From positions 1 through 5,662 of the forward strand of contig JACDGF010000164.1 in NCBI GenBank assembly GCA_013815405.1: 5,662 nt of DNA, given 5' to 3'. The translations under genes were made by a program, and so were the position numbers. The notes beneath the pieces were generated by a model. That model was not told the DNA's origin, made no database searches, and worked only from the letters and a program-made list of their open reading frames with translations. Shown here in pieces: positions 1 through 5,662 of the stretch (its first letter is position 1; the number at the start of each line of letters is the position of its first letter). This DNA is from Caulobacteraceae bacterium. GTDB lineage: Bacteria; Pseudomonadota; Alphaproteobacteria; Caulobacterales; Caulobacteraceae.

Positions 1-1353
1 CGTCCGCTCCGCGCTCGCGCCTGGATCGGTCCGGCCGCCGGCGCGGCGCCCCCGGCCGATGCCGTGGGGTGTGAAGCCCGCGGCCGCCAGGGCCTCTGGG
101 TCGAGATGATTGCGCAGGTCGACGAAGACGCGACCGCGGCAGGCGGCCGCCAGGGCGGCAAGGTCGAGGGACAGGAACTCCTTCCATTCGGTCACCAGCA
201 CGACGCCGTCGGCGCCGGCGCAACACCGCTCGGCGGTGGCGCAGTATTCGACATCCCCGAGCACTTCGCGCGCCTGGGCCATCCCTTGCGGGTCATAGAC
301 CCTCAGCCGGGCGCCGGCGGCGCGCAGACCCTCCACCACCGCGATCGAGGGGGCGTCGCGCATGTCGTCGGTTTCGGGCTTGAAGGTGAGCCCAAGAATC
401 GCGATCGAGGCGCCGGCGACCGCGCCGCCCATGGCCTCGACCACCCGCCCCGGCATCGAGCGCTTGCGCGCCTGGTTGGTGGCGATCGCGCTTTCGACGA
501 TGCCCAGGTCCACGCCGTGATCCTGCGCCGTCGCCAACAGGGCGGCGCAGTCCTTGGGAAAGCAGGATCCGCCGAACCCCGGCCCCGCCTTGAGGAAGGC
601 CGACCCGATGCGATGGTCCAGGCCGACCCCGGCGGCGACCTCGCCGATGTCGGCGCCGACGGCCTCGCACAGATCGGCGATCTCGTTGACGAAGGAGATC
701 TTGGTCGCGAGAAGGGCGTTGGAGGCGTATTTGATCAACTCCGCCGCGCGCCGGCGGGTGAACAAGAGAGTGGCGCCCCGGTCGCGCAGGGGCGCGTACA
801 GGCGCTCCAGGGTCTGGCGGCCCAAGGCGTCCTCGACTCCGACGATGACCCGGTCCGGCGAAAGGAAATCGCCGATCGCCTCTCCCTCGCGCAGGAACTC
901 CGGATTGGAGACGACCGACAGGGCGAGCCGCGGGGCGATTTGCCGCACCGCCTTTTCCACCGCTTCGCCGGCGCCGACCGGGACCGTCGACTTGGTGACC
1001 AGCACCAGCCTGTCCGAGGCCCGCGACGCGATCCGCGCGGCCACCGCGAAGACGTTGGACAGATCGGCCCCCTGGTCGCGGTCGCCCGGCGGCGTGCCGA
1101 CCGCGATGAACACCACATCGACGCTCTCGCCGCTGAAAGGGGCGATGTCGGTCTCGAATCGCAGCCGCCCGCCCCGCACATTGCGCAGGATCATCGCTTC
1201 GAGACCGGGCTCGTAGATCGGAACGACCCCCGCGCGCAGCTTGTCTATCTTGGCCAGGTCGCGGTCGACGCAGACGACGTGGTTGCCCAGTTCGGCGAAA
1301 CAGGCGCCCGTCACCAGGCCGACGTAGCCGGATCCGACGACCAGAAGGTTCAT
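1..1353 (-). CDS. ugd: UDP-glucose 6-dehydrogenase (3' end beyond left edge)
   Basis: This enzyme oxidises UDP-glucose twice with NAD+ to give UDP-glucuronate in the cytoplasm. I translated 451 codons from the ATG at 1353 to the window edge without meeting a stop. An N-terminal Rossmann domain begins with GSGYVG (residues 7-12). The central region has ELIKYASNALLATKISFVNE with the conserved lysine at about K208. The thiohydrolase motif GGSCFPKD carries catalytic Cys264. The C-terminal UDP-binding domain shows GLTFK ending at K325 and DDMRDAPS with R332. This pattern fits UDP-glucose dehydrogenase better than GDP-mannose dehydrogenase. The ATG overlaps the TGA of the upstream decarboxylase gene (ATGA), and GGAGA lies 7 bases before it, so the two are very likely co-translated. 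The family core seems to end near residue 433 (GIGR). The remaining visible residues form an Arg/Gly-rich tail of unknown length. The family call is firm; only the true C-terminus is unseen. Confidence 0.96.
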   Translation of the reverse strand, partial: MNLLVVGSGYVGLVTGACFAELGNHVVCVDRDLAKIDKLRAGVVPIYEPGLEAMILRNVRGGRLRFETDIAPFSGESVDVVFIAVGTPPGDRDQGADLSNVFAVAARIASRASDRLVLVTKSTVPVGAGEAVEKAVRQIAPRLALSVVSNPEFLREGEAIGDFLSPDRVIVGVEDALGRQTLERLYAPLRDRGATLLFTRRRAAELIKYASNALLATKISFVNEIADLCEAVGADIGEVAAGVGLDHRIGSAFLKAGPGFGGSCFPKDCAALLATAQDHGVDLGIVESAIATNQARKRSMPGRVVEAMGGAVAGASIAILGLTFKPETDDMRDAPSIAVVEGLRAAGARLRVYDPQGMAQAREVLGDVEYCATAERCCAGADGVVLVTEWKEFLSLDLAALAAACRGRVFVDLRNHLDPEALAAAGFTPHGIGRGRRAGGRTDPGASAERT

Positions 1354-2441
1354 GGCCTGATCTCCGCGCTCGCGCGCGCCGGCGTCGCCGAGGCGGGGAC
1401 CCTCCCGCCGATCTTGGCCCCTTCGCCCCCAATTTCCCGCTCGAAATAGGCGATCGTCCTGGCCAGGCCGTCGCGGAGGGAAATCTGGGGGCGCCAGCCC
1501 AGCGACGCCTGGGCCTTGGAAATATCCGGGCGCCTTCGGCGGGGGTCGTCGATCGGCAGGGGCCGGTGGACGATCCTGGACCGCGACCCGGTCATGTCGA
1601 TGACGATGCGGGCGAGTTCGCCGATCGTGGTCTCGACAGGGCTGCCCATGTTCACCGGGCCGACGACGGCCTCTCCACCCTCCATCAGCCGCCGAAGGCC
1701 CTCGACCATGTCGTCGACGAAGCAGAACGAACGGGTCTGGTCGCCGGCGCCATAGATGGTGATGTCCGCGCCCTGGAGGGCCTGGACGATGAAGTTGGAC
1801 ACCACGCGACCGTCGTTGGCCTGCATGCGGGGCCCGAAGGTGTTGAAGATGCGGGCCATCCGGACCAGGACCCCTTTCTGACGGCCGAAGTCGGTCGCCA
1901 GGGTCTCGGCGAACCGCTTGCCTTCGTCGTAGCAGGATCTTGGCCCCACGCTGTTGACGTTGCCAAAATAGCTTTCGATCTGGGGATGGACCTCCGGATC
2001 GCCGTAGACCTCGGAGGTCGAGGCGTGGACCAGGACGGCGCCGTCCCGTTGCGCCCGCCGCAGGGTGTTGAGGGTTCCCAGGGCGCAGGTCAAAGCCGTC
2101 TTGACCCGGTCCGCCTGATAGTGGGCCGGGGAAGCGGGACAGGCCAGATGATAGATTTCGTCGAACCTGGGAAGGCCGCCCGGCCACGGTTCGACGACGT
2201 CGTGTTCGCACAGGGTGAATTTCCCCGAGGCCTCGAGGAACTCGACGTTCGCCCGGCGACCGGTCTGGAAATTGTCCAGGCACGACACGGCGTGACCCGC
2301 GCCGACCAGGGCCTCGCACAGATGAGACCCGATGAATCCCGCGCCGCCGGTGACGGCTATGGCCCTCCCCGCGGAACGCCGGTTCGCCCTGGCGCCCGCC
2401 GGTCGCGGGGTGACGGCGGATCCGCCGGCAAGCTGCGTCAT
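1350..2441 (-). CDS. UDP-glucuronate decarboxylase (UDP-xylose synthase), extended SDR family
   Basis: The likely reaction is NAD+-dependent decarboxylation of UDP-glucuronate to UDP-xylose in the cytoplasm, using the product of the next gene. The protein has 363 residues from the ATG. The nucleotide-binding TGGAGFIG is at 31-38. HLACPASPAHYQ (98-109) and STSEVYGDPEVHPQ (141-154) are typical of UDP-xylose synthases. The active site matches human UXS1: T142, E144, Y171 and K175 keep the spacing of T118, E120, Y147 and K151. An arginine run (301-304) before PDI sits where the substrate arginine is expected. A TTG codon precedes the ATG, but AAGGG 6 bases upstream of the ATG favours the ATG. Low-complexity tails of about 27 N-terminal and 25 C-terminal residues flank the fold. 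Its TGA overlaps the dehydrogenase start. A related product, such as a UDP-4-keto-pentose, cannot be excluded from sequence alone. Confidence 0.92.
   Translation of the reverse strand: MTQLAGGSAVTPRPAGARANRRSAGRAIAVTGGAGFIGSHLCEALVGAGHAVSCLDNFQTGRRANVEFLEASGKFTLCEHDVVEPWPGGLPRFDEIYHLACPASPAHYQADRVKTALTCALGTLNTLRRAQRDGAVLVHASTSEVYGDPEVHPQIESYFGNVNSVGPRSCYDEGKRFAETLATDFGRQKGVLVRMARIFNTFGPRMQANDGRVVSNFIVQALQGADITIYGAGDQTRSFCFVDDMVEGLRRLMEGGEAVVGPVNMGSPVETTIGELARIVIDMTGSRSRIVHRPLPIDDPRRRRPDISKAQASLGWRPQISLRDGLARTIAYFEREIGGEGAKIGGRVPASATPARASAEIRP
1361..1365 (-). promoter_or_regulatory. Ribosome binding site of the UDP-glucose dehydrogenase gene
   Basis: On the minus strand GGAGA lies 7 bases upstream of the ATG at 1353. 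It is inside the last codons of the decarboxylase gene and supports this start within the ATGA overlap. The dehydrogenase can therefore be re-initiated by ribosomes finishing the upstream gene. Confidence 0.65.
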
Positions 2442-2447
2442 CAACGA

Positions 2448-2452
2448 CCCTT
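2448..2452 (-). promoter_or_regulatory. Ribosome binding site of the UDP-xylose synthase gene
   Basis: AAGGG on the minus strand lies 6 bases before the ATG at 2441 and only 3 bases before the alternative TTG at 2444. The spacing decides in favour of the ATG. Confidence 0.5.
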
Positions 2453-2689
2453 ATCCTGGCGATCGACCGCCGCCCGACCCGCCGGGCGAACCCAGCACCC
2501 GTGGGCGACCGGTATTCCCGGCGCCGCCGCGCGACGATCCGGCCGCCGCGGCGACGACAAGACCCCTCGGCGGTTTCCTCGTCCTCCCCTTGAAGCCCGT
2601 TCGTCCTTATGGGCGAGGCGCCGCCCTGTCCATATCAAAGTAGCCCGCCACCGGCGGCGCGACGCGCACCGATGGCTCCCACGTCGAGA

Positions 2690-2704
2690 GGCGGCCCGGC
2701 CGCC
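2690..2704 (-). terminator. Perfect GC hairpin directly after the sulfotransferase stop codon
   Basis: GGCGGC and GCCGCC form a perfect 6-bp stem with a 3-base loop, starting at the base next to the TAG of the sulfotransferase gene (2707-2705). No run of T follows on the minus strand, so it does not fit a standard intrinsic terminator. It could stabilise the mRNA 3' end or assist Rho-dependent ending, or be chance in GC-rich DNA. Confidence 0.25.
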
Positions 2705-3760
2705 CTATCTCGGCTTGCCGATCTTTTCGAGCCGGGTTCGCATCCGAACGACCTGTTTCTGCTTGGATTCCCAGACGTGGGCCATCAGGGTCATGATGTC
2801 CTCCGCCGTCACCTCCCGCCGCGCCGAACCGAAGGATCGCCGATCGGGCGGCCCGAACAGAGGCCCGTCGAGATCGGGGAAATACAGCGCCCTGACGCGC
2901 GCGTTGCTTTCGGCCATGGCGTCGTCGAATGCATTCATCACATCGGCGTCGCCCTCGAAGGGGATGTCGTCGGCCAGCTCCTCGACGATATCCTGGATGT
3001 TCCCTCGCAGGGGATTGAATTCGCTGTCGATCGTGTAGGGAACATGGCGGTTGAACCGCCTGAGGAACTCCATGCCCACGCACCCCAGGCTCTTGTTCAG
3101 TTCCCGCTCCAAGGTCAAACCGCGTGTTTCGACACCGAGCTTGGTGAAGAAATCGGTGACGACGTCGCCGTCGTCGAGGCTGTCCCGATCGAAAATCCGG
3201 ACGTCCATGTTTTCCTCGCCGAAGACCGCGGCCCAGCGGGCCAGGATAAGGTCGTAGTCATACTTCCTGACGATATCCTCCCGGTCCGGCGGGCCGAACG
3301 GCGCCGTCCCGCCGGTCTTGACGTAGGTCGAATAGGCGCTTTGCAGGGCGTCGCCCTGCCGACGCAGATAGACGATCACCCTGATCGCCTCGCAATGCTC
3401 CCCAAGCAGCGCCGCCAGCCGCTCGATCTCCGAAGCCAGCAGGAGCCGAGACGAACAGTGTTCGTTCGATACGCAGAGAACCTTCGGTCTCCTGGCGGCG
3501 ACTTCCTGCGCGAGCTGCTCCTCCACCCGGGCCCTGAAGCGCTCCACCGCGGCCGGATGGTCCAGCCCCCATTGCGATTTCAGCTCATCGACCTCCGTCT
3601 GGGAGGCGTAGGCGTAGGCCTTGACTTGATTGCGCTCGCCCAAGGCCTCCGGATAGAGGATGCCCCGGGCGATGAGCTGAGGCCGGCTCTTGGAGAGGCT
3701 GATCTGGATGCTCGTCGAGCCGGTCTTCTCGACGCCGATATGCAGCACCCCGTCAACCAC
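2705..3760 (-). CDS. Sulfotransferase-family protein (EKTGSTS type)
   Basis: The likely role is transfer of a sulfuryl group from PAPS to a hydroxyl of a glycan; the acceptor is unknown. Numbered from the GTG at 3760 (351 residues), the protein opens with LHIGVEKTGSTSIQ. This contains the 5'-phosphosulfate loop (E11 K12 T13 G14 S15 T16) known from bacterial sulfotransferases. The strand VIVYLRRQGDALQSAY holds the expected 3'-phosphate contacts, R133/R134 and S141. There is no signal peptide or membrane segment, and the tail is basic. A longer reading starts at GTG 3769. I prefer 3760 because GGGGAG (3774-3769) lies 8 bases ahead of it, whereas that motif overlaps the GTG at 3769. Either start overlaps the preceding sulfotransferase gene, by 8 or 17 bases, implying translational coupling. 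The family call rests on two motifs and total length. Overall similarity to characterised enzymes could not be checked. Confidence 0.8.
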   Translation of the reverse strand: MVDGVLHIGVEKTGSTSIQISLSKSRPQLIARGILYPEALGERNQVKAYAYASQTEVDELKSQWGLDHPAAVERFRARVEEQLAQEVAARRPKVLCVSNEHCSSRLLLASEIERLAALLGEHCEAIRVIVYLRRQGDALQSAYSTYVKTGGTAPFGPPDREDIVRKYDYDLILARWAAVFGEENMDVRIFDRDSLDDGDVVTDFFTKLGVETRGLTLERELNKSLGCVGMEFLRRFNRHVPYTIDSEFNPLRGNIQDIVEELADDIPFEGDADVMNAFDDAMAESNARVRALYFPDLDGPLFGPPDRRSFGSARREVTAEDIMTLMAHVWESKQKQVVRMRTRLEKIGKPR

Positions 3761-4628
3761 GCCCGACACTCCCCAACCGCGCCACCGGCGTATAGCCGAG
3801 AATTCTCATTTCATCCCTCGCGAGGTCCTCGACCAGGGCGATCATGGCGACCGACAGTTCCTCGCGCCAAGCGGTCTCGCTGCCTTCCCGGAAGAACTCC
3901 TCCGGTTCCTGCGAGAGCGGCCAGGGCGCCTCGAAGCGGCCGTCCTTCAAGGTTTGAAGCGACACGCTGGCCACGATCCGCCGCGCTTTCTCAGGGGCGA
4001 CCTGCAGTTTGAACTTGGTCAGGATGCCGGCGAGCACATTCGCCGGCTGGGCGCGCAGACGTTCGAAGCGGACCCGGGTGACGTGCGGATGGGCCGCTTC
4101 CAGGGCCAGGCACGCCTTGACGCTGCGGATCCAGCTTTCGGTGATCTGGGCGACTTCGCGATGGGCCCAGTCGCCGGCCCAGCTGCGCGCGGCGATCGTG
4201 CTGGCGACCACCGCGCGGGGGTCGCGGATGACGGTGATGAAGCGGACGCGGGGCAGAAGGCGCACGATCAGGGGCCAGACCAGCACGTTTTCCGGCGTCT
4301 TTTCGAGGACCCATGGGGCGTCGGGCTTGCGCGCGGCGATATGGGCGAGGATCCGCCTGGCCGCCGCGCGCAGGATATCGTCGAACTCCGCCCGTGAGAT
4401 GATCGCCGGCAGCCCGACATTGCGGTGGCTCTGCGCGCGTTCCTCGAACCGATCCCACACCTCGTCCATCCGCCCCAGAAAAGCGGGAAAGATGTGGGAT
4501 TCCTGGGCCGTCGCAAACAGACCCGAGGCGTAGAGGAGAAGCTGGACATAGGTCGTCCCGCTTCGCGGGGCGCCGCCGACAAGCACGCAACGCTGTTCGA
4601 TCAGCGCATCGCTCACCCTTGCGCCCAC
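3753..4628 (-). CDS. Sulfotransferase-family protein (PRSGTT type)
   Basis: This is a 291-residue protein of the bacterial sulfotransferase group with a PRSGTT phosphosulfate loop (Sulfotransfer_3-like). GGAPRSGTTYVQ (18-29) binds the 5'-phosphosulfate of PAPS. FITVIRDPRAVVAST (130-144) supplies R135 and S143 of the 3'-phosphate site. EKTP (109-112) and RFERLRAQP (187-195) are further family landmarks, and the usual terminal LGY is at 277-279. No signal peptide or membrane helix is visible, so it should act in the cytoplasm or at the inner membrane face. The acceptor is unknown; a sugar is likely from the neighbours. The start is GTG at 4628. GTG 4616 is possible, and neither has a clear ribosome binding site. 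It is the first gene of the leftward group, 45 bases from the divergent glycosyltransferase, and its 3' end overlaps the next sulfotransferase gene. Confidence 0.88.
   Translation of the reverse strand: MGARVSDALIEQRCVLVGGAPRSGTTYVQLLLYASGLFATAQESHIFPAFLGRMDEVWDRFEERAQSHRNVGLPAIISRAEFDDILRAAARRILAHIAARKPDAPWVLEKTPENVLVWPLIVRLLPRVRFITVIRDPRAVVASTIAARSWAGDWAHREVAQITESWIRSVKACLALEAAHPHVTRVRFERLRAQPANVLAGILTKFKLQVAPEKARRIVASVSLQTLKDGRFEAPWPLSQEPEEFFREGSETAWREELSVAMIALVEDLARDEMRILGYTPVARLGSVGRG
3769..3774 (-). promoter_or_regulatory. Ribosome binding site choosing the second GTG of the EKTGSTS sulfotransferase
   Basis: GGGGAG on the minus strand stands 8 bases upstream of GTG 3760. It is within the C-terminal codons of the other sulfotransferase gene and shares a base with the alternative GTG at 3769, which argues against that longer start. 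Confidence 0.45.
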
Positions 4629-4647
4629 CGGGGGGAGTTGCTACCTG
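4619..4647 (+). promoter_or_regulatory. Weak candidate rightward promoter for the glycosyltransferase
   Basis: TTGCGCC (4619-4625), 14 bases, then GCTACCTG (4640-4647) partly match the Caulobacter housekeeping pattern TTGACGS-N10-14-GCTANAWC. Transcription would start shortly before the ribosome binding site, giving a very short leader. The -35 half is poor, and the organism is not known to use this consensus. Confidence 0.2.
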
Positions 4648-4659
4648 CGCGCGGTCCAC

Positions 4660-4669
4660 GGAGAGAGGG
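4660..4669 (+). promoter_or_regulatory. Ribosome binding site that sets the glycosyltransferase start
   Basis: A purine-rich GGAGAGAGGG ends 4 bases before the ATG at 4674, and its GGAGAG part ends 8 bases before it. The open frame runs back to 4425 without a stop, but that extension is antisense to the sulfotransferase gene. The ribosome site and the GT2 fold both begin at 4674, so the shorter reading is correct. Confidence 0.7.
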
Positions 4670-4673
4670 TGAC

Positions 4674-5660
4674 ATGACGGTTCCGGTTTACGTCGCCATA
4701 CCGGTTTATAATGGCGCCCGTACGATTCATCAAACCCTAAGCAACGTCCTTAATCAAACTTATAAAGATTTTCAGATTCTGGTCTATGACGACGGCTCGA
4801 CCGACCGGACGGCCCAAATCGTCGGTCAACTTATTGCCAAGGACAGCCGGGTCACCCTCCTCAACGGCGATCAGAACGTCGGTCGGGGCGCGGCCAGGAA
4901 CCGCCTTCTGGAAGCGGCCCAGGACGGCATCATCGCCTGGCAGGACGCCGACGACTCCTGGAACCCGTCAAAACTCGAAACTCAGTTGGCCTTCTTCGAA
5001 TCCTTTGAAGGGCAGGGAATCAATCCGGCGACATCGGTGATGATCTCTACCTTCAACCGCGCGGTCACGCGGAACGACAAGGAATTCGTCACCAAGCACA
5101 CGCCGCCGGAAAGTTACGACGCGGCCTATGTCTTCAGCGAGGCCTACAACAAATGCCCGTTCCAGCTTCAGGCCACGTTCGGGCTCGCCTCGGTCTATCT
5201 CAACGCCGGGGGGTTCGATGAAAACCTCAACTGGTCCGAGGATTTCGACATAGCCCTGCGGATCCTCACCCACGGCTCGCGGATCATCTCCCACCCTGCC
5301 GAACGCGCCCTGGCGACCTATCATCACTCCCTGGCCGGCGCGAAGGGAGACTCGGTAGAGAAGTCGCAAAAGGTCCTGCGCGACAGGCACCGGGAATTCG
5401 CGCGGGCCAGCGGCGTCGACATCGATGAACTGTTCACCAAGCGTCAGCTCAACTATCTTTTCAACATCTACCTGAACAACAAGAATTACATAAAAGCCCT
5501 CAGCATCACCATGGCCCCCTTCATCGAGGCCGGAGACGAGAAGGCCCATCTGATGTCGCGCAATATTCTCGCCGTCATCCGCTCGCTGGTCCAGGAGGGT
5601 TTGGCGGAGAAGGCCCAGGGCGCTCTGGCGAGGGCCGCTCAGGACGACGGGGAGGAGTAG
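4674..5660 (+). CDS. Family 2 glycosyltransferase (GT-A fold)
   Basis: This enzyme should transfer a sugar from a nucleotide-sugar donor to a glycan or lipid-linked acceptor in an inverting reaction at the cytoplasmic face of the membrane. The protein has 328 residues. VAIPVYNGARTI (7-18) is the first strand of the GT-A fold. VYDDGSTDRT (37-46) contacts the nucleotide. WQDADD (89-94) contains the metal-binding DAD. NWSEDFDIALRI (185-196), with E189 and D190, matches the ED motif supplying the catalytic base. From about residue 235 the chain appears mainly helical and I recognise no domain. No membrane segment is visible. The start is fixed by a strong ribosome binding site, and the TAG lies two bases before the window edge. 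It diverges from the sulfotransferase genes. The first 110 bases after the start are much more AT-rich (about 42% G+C by hand count) than the rest. Donor and acceptor are unknown; UDP-xylose or UDP-glucuronate are contextual guesses. Confidence 0.9.
   Translation: MTVPVYVAIPVYNGARTIHQTLSNVLNQTYKDFQILVYDDGSTDRTAQIVGQLIAKDSRVTLLNGDQNVGRGAARNRLLEAAQDGIIAWQDADDSWNPSKLETQLAFFESFEGQGINPATSVMISTFNRAVTRNDKEFVTKHTPPESYDAAYVFSEAYNKCPFQLQATFGLASVYLNAGGFDENLNWSEDFDIALRILTHGSRIISHPAERALATYHHSLAGAKGDSVEKSQKVLRDRHREFARASGVDIDELFTKRQLNYLFNIYLNNKNYIKALSITMAPFIEAGDEKAHLMSRNILAVIRSLVQEGLAEKAQGALARAAQDDGEE
4705..4733 (-). promoter_or_regulatory. Candidate leftward sigma-70 promoter inside the glycosyltransferase gene
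   Basis: Reading the minus strand, TTGATG (4733-4728, 4 of 6 matches to TTGACA) is followed after exactly 17 bases by TATAAA (4710-4705, 5 of 6 to TATAAT). A transcript would start near 4698 and carry a leader of about 70 bases to the sulfotransferase start at 4628. The elements occupy codons 11-20 of the divergent glycosyltransferase gene. A GATTC site (GANTC, the CcrM methylation target in many alphaproteobacteria) abuts the -35 element at 4724-4728. A weaker copy, TAGACC-N16-TATAAG, lies further in at 4786-4759. This is a motif match only. Confidence 0.4.
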
Positions 5661-5662
5661 GG

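Larger units (their letters stand above)
2442..2704. other. Intergenic gap between sulfotransferase and UDP-xylose synthase genes
   Basis: This 263-base stretch separates two minus-strand genes that otherwise sit in tightly overlapping pairs. It holds two short GC hairpins (2690-2704 and 2645-2657) and a ribosome binding site at 2448-2452. An arginine-rich 65-codon frame (2638 to 2441, minus, TTG start) shows about 67% G/C at third positions by hand count, too low for a gene here. I found no convincing sigma-70, sigma-54 or Caulobacter-type promoter. Its length is still enough for a separate promoter serving the two nucleotide-sugar genes. No riboswitch-like conserved motif was recognised. 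Confidence 0.6.

Noticed and set aside
340..409. Direct repeat CGCGATCGAGG at about 340-350 and 399-409
   Set aside because: Both copies encode Ser-Ile-Ala segments of the dehydrogenase with the same favoured codons; there are only two copies and no further structure.
64..1449. Long plus-strand open frame opposite the dehydrogenase gene
   Set aside because: It is antisense to a firmly identified enzyme. Its residues are a mirror of GC-rich codons (Gly, Arg, Ala, Asp rich) with no family motif.
2632..2655. Sigma-54-like TGGC...TTTGA on the minus strand
   Set aside because: The -12 element lacks the required GC dinucleotide, so it does not meet the TGGCAC-N5-TTGCA pattern.
1566..4012. Two long plus-strand open frames (1566-3038 and 2609-4012)
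   Set aside because: They cross the ends of several real minus-strand genes, overlap each other and show no recognisable domain. This is expected from high third-position G/C.
4425..4673. 83-codon N-terminal extension of the glycosyltransferase frame
   Set aside because: It is mostly antisense to the sulfotransferase gene, and the strong ribosome site and the fold both begin at 4674.
4707..4712. Perfect TATAAT on the plus strand
   Set aside because: It encodes part of the conserved VYN of the GT2 motif, and no -35-like hexamer lies 16-18 bases upstream. A start there would be after the gene's own ATG.
4968..5549. 193-codon minus-strand frame opposite the glycosyltransferase
   Set aside because: It is a complement of the real gene, with no motif or ribosome site.

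Overview
The window holds five protein genes from a high-GC bacterium (roughly two thirds G+C by eye, with codon third positions mostly G or C). The set resembles a cell-surface glycan (capsule, exopolysaccharide or LPS) locus. The base composition and gene set would suit a high-GC proteobacterium, perhaps an alphaproteobacterium of the Caulobacter/Phenylobacterium or Rhodospirillales kind. No phylogenetic marker is present, so this placement is only a guess.

Layout, left to right. (1) Positions 1-1353, minus strand: UDP-glucose 6-dehydrogenase, whose stop codon lies beyond the left edge. (2) 1350-2441, minus: a UDP-glucuronate decarboxylase (UDP-xylose synthase) type SDR enzyme, joined to the dehydrogenase by an ATGA stop/start overlap. 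(3) 2442-2704: a 263-base gap with no convincing gene, containing two small GC hairpins, one directly after the upstream gene's stop. (4) 2705-3760 and 3753-4628, minus: two overlapping genes for sulfotransferases of different motif types. (5) 4629-4673: a 45-base divergent junction. (6) 4674-5660, plus: a family 2 glycosyltransferase ending two bases before the right edge.

Proposed joint function (inference). The two left genes convert UDP-glucose to UDP-glucuronate and then to UDP-xylose. The glycosyltransferase would add a sugar to a growing glycan, and the two PAPS-dependent sulfotransferases would sulfate sugar hydroxyls. Together this points to a sulfated, possibly uronate- or xylose-containing surface polysaccharide. 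Transport, polymerisation and PAPS-supply genes are not in the window.

The least expected sequence signal is at the divergent junction. A good sigma-70-like promoter (TTGATG, 17 bases, TATAAA) points leftward toward the sulfotransferases but lies inside the first codons of the glycosyltransferase gene, in an unusually AT-rich patch. I did not find RNA genes, CRISPR arrays, insertion sequences or clear mobile elements, and no wholly new system is evident.
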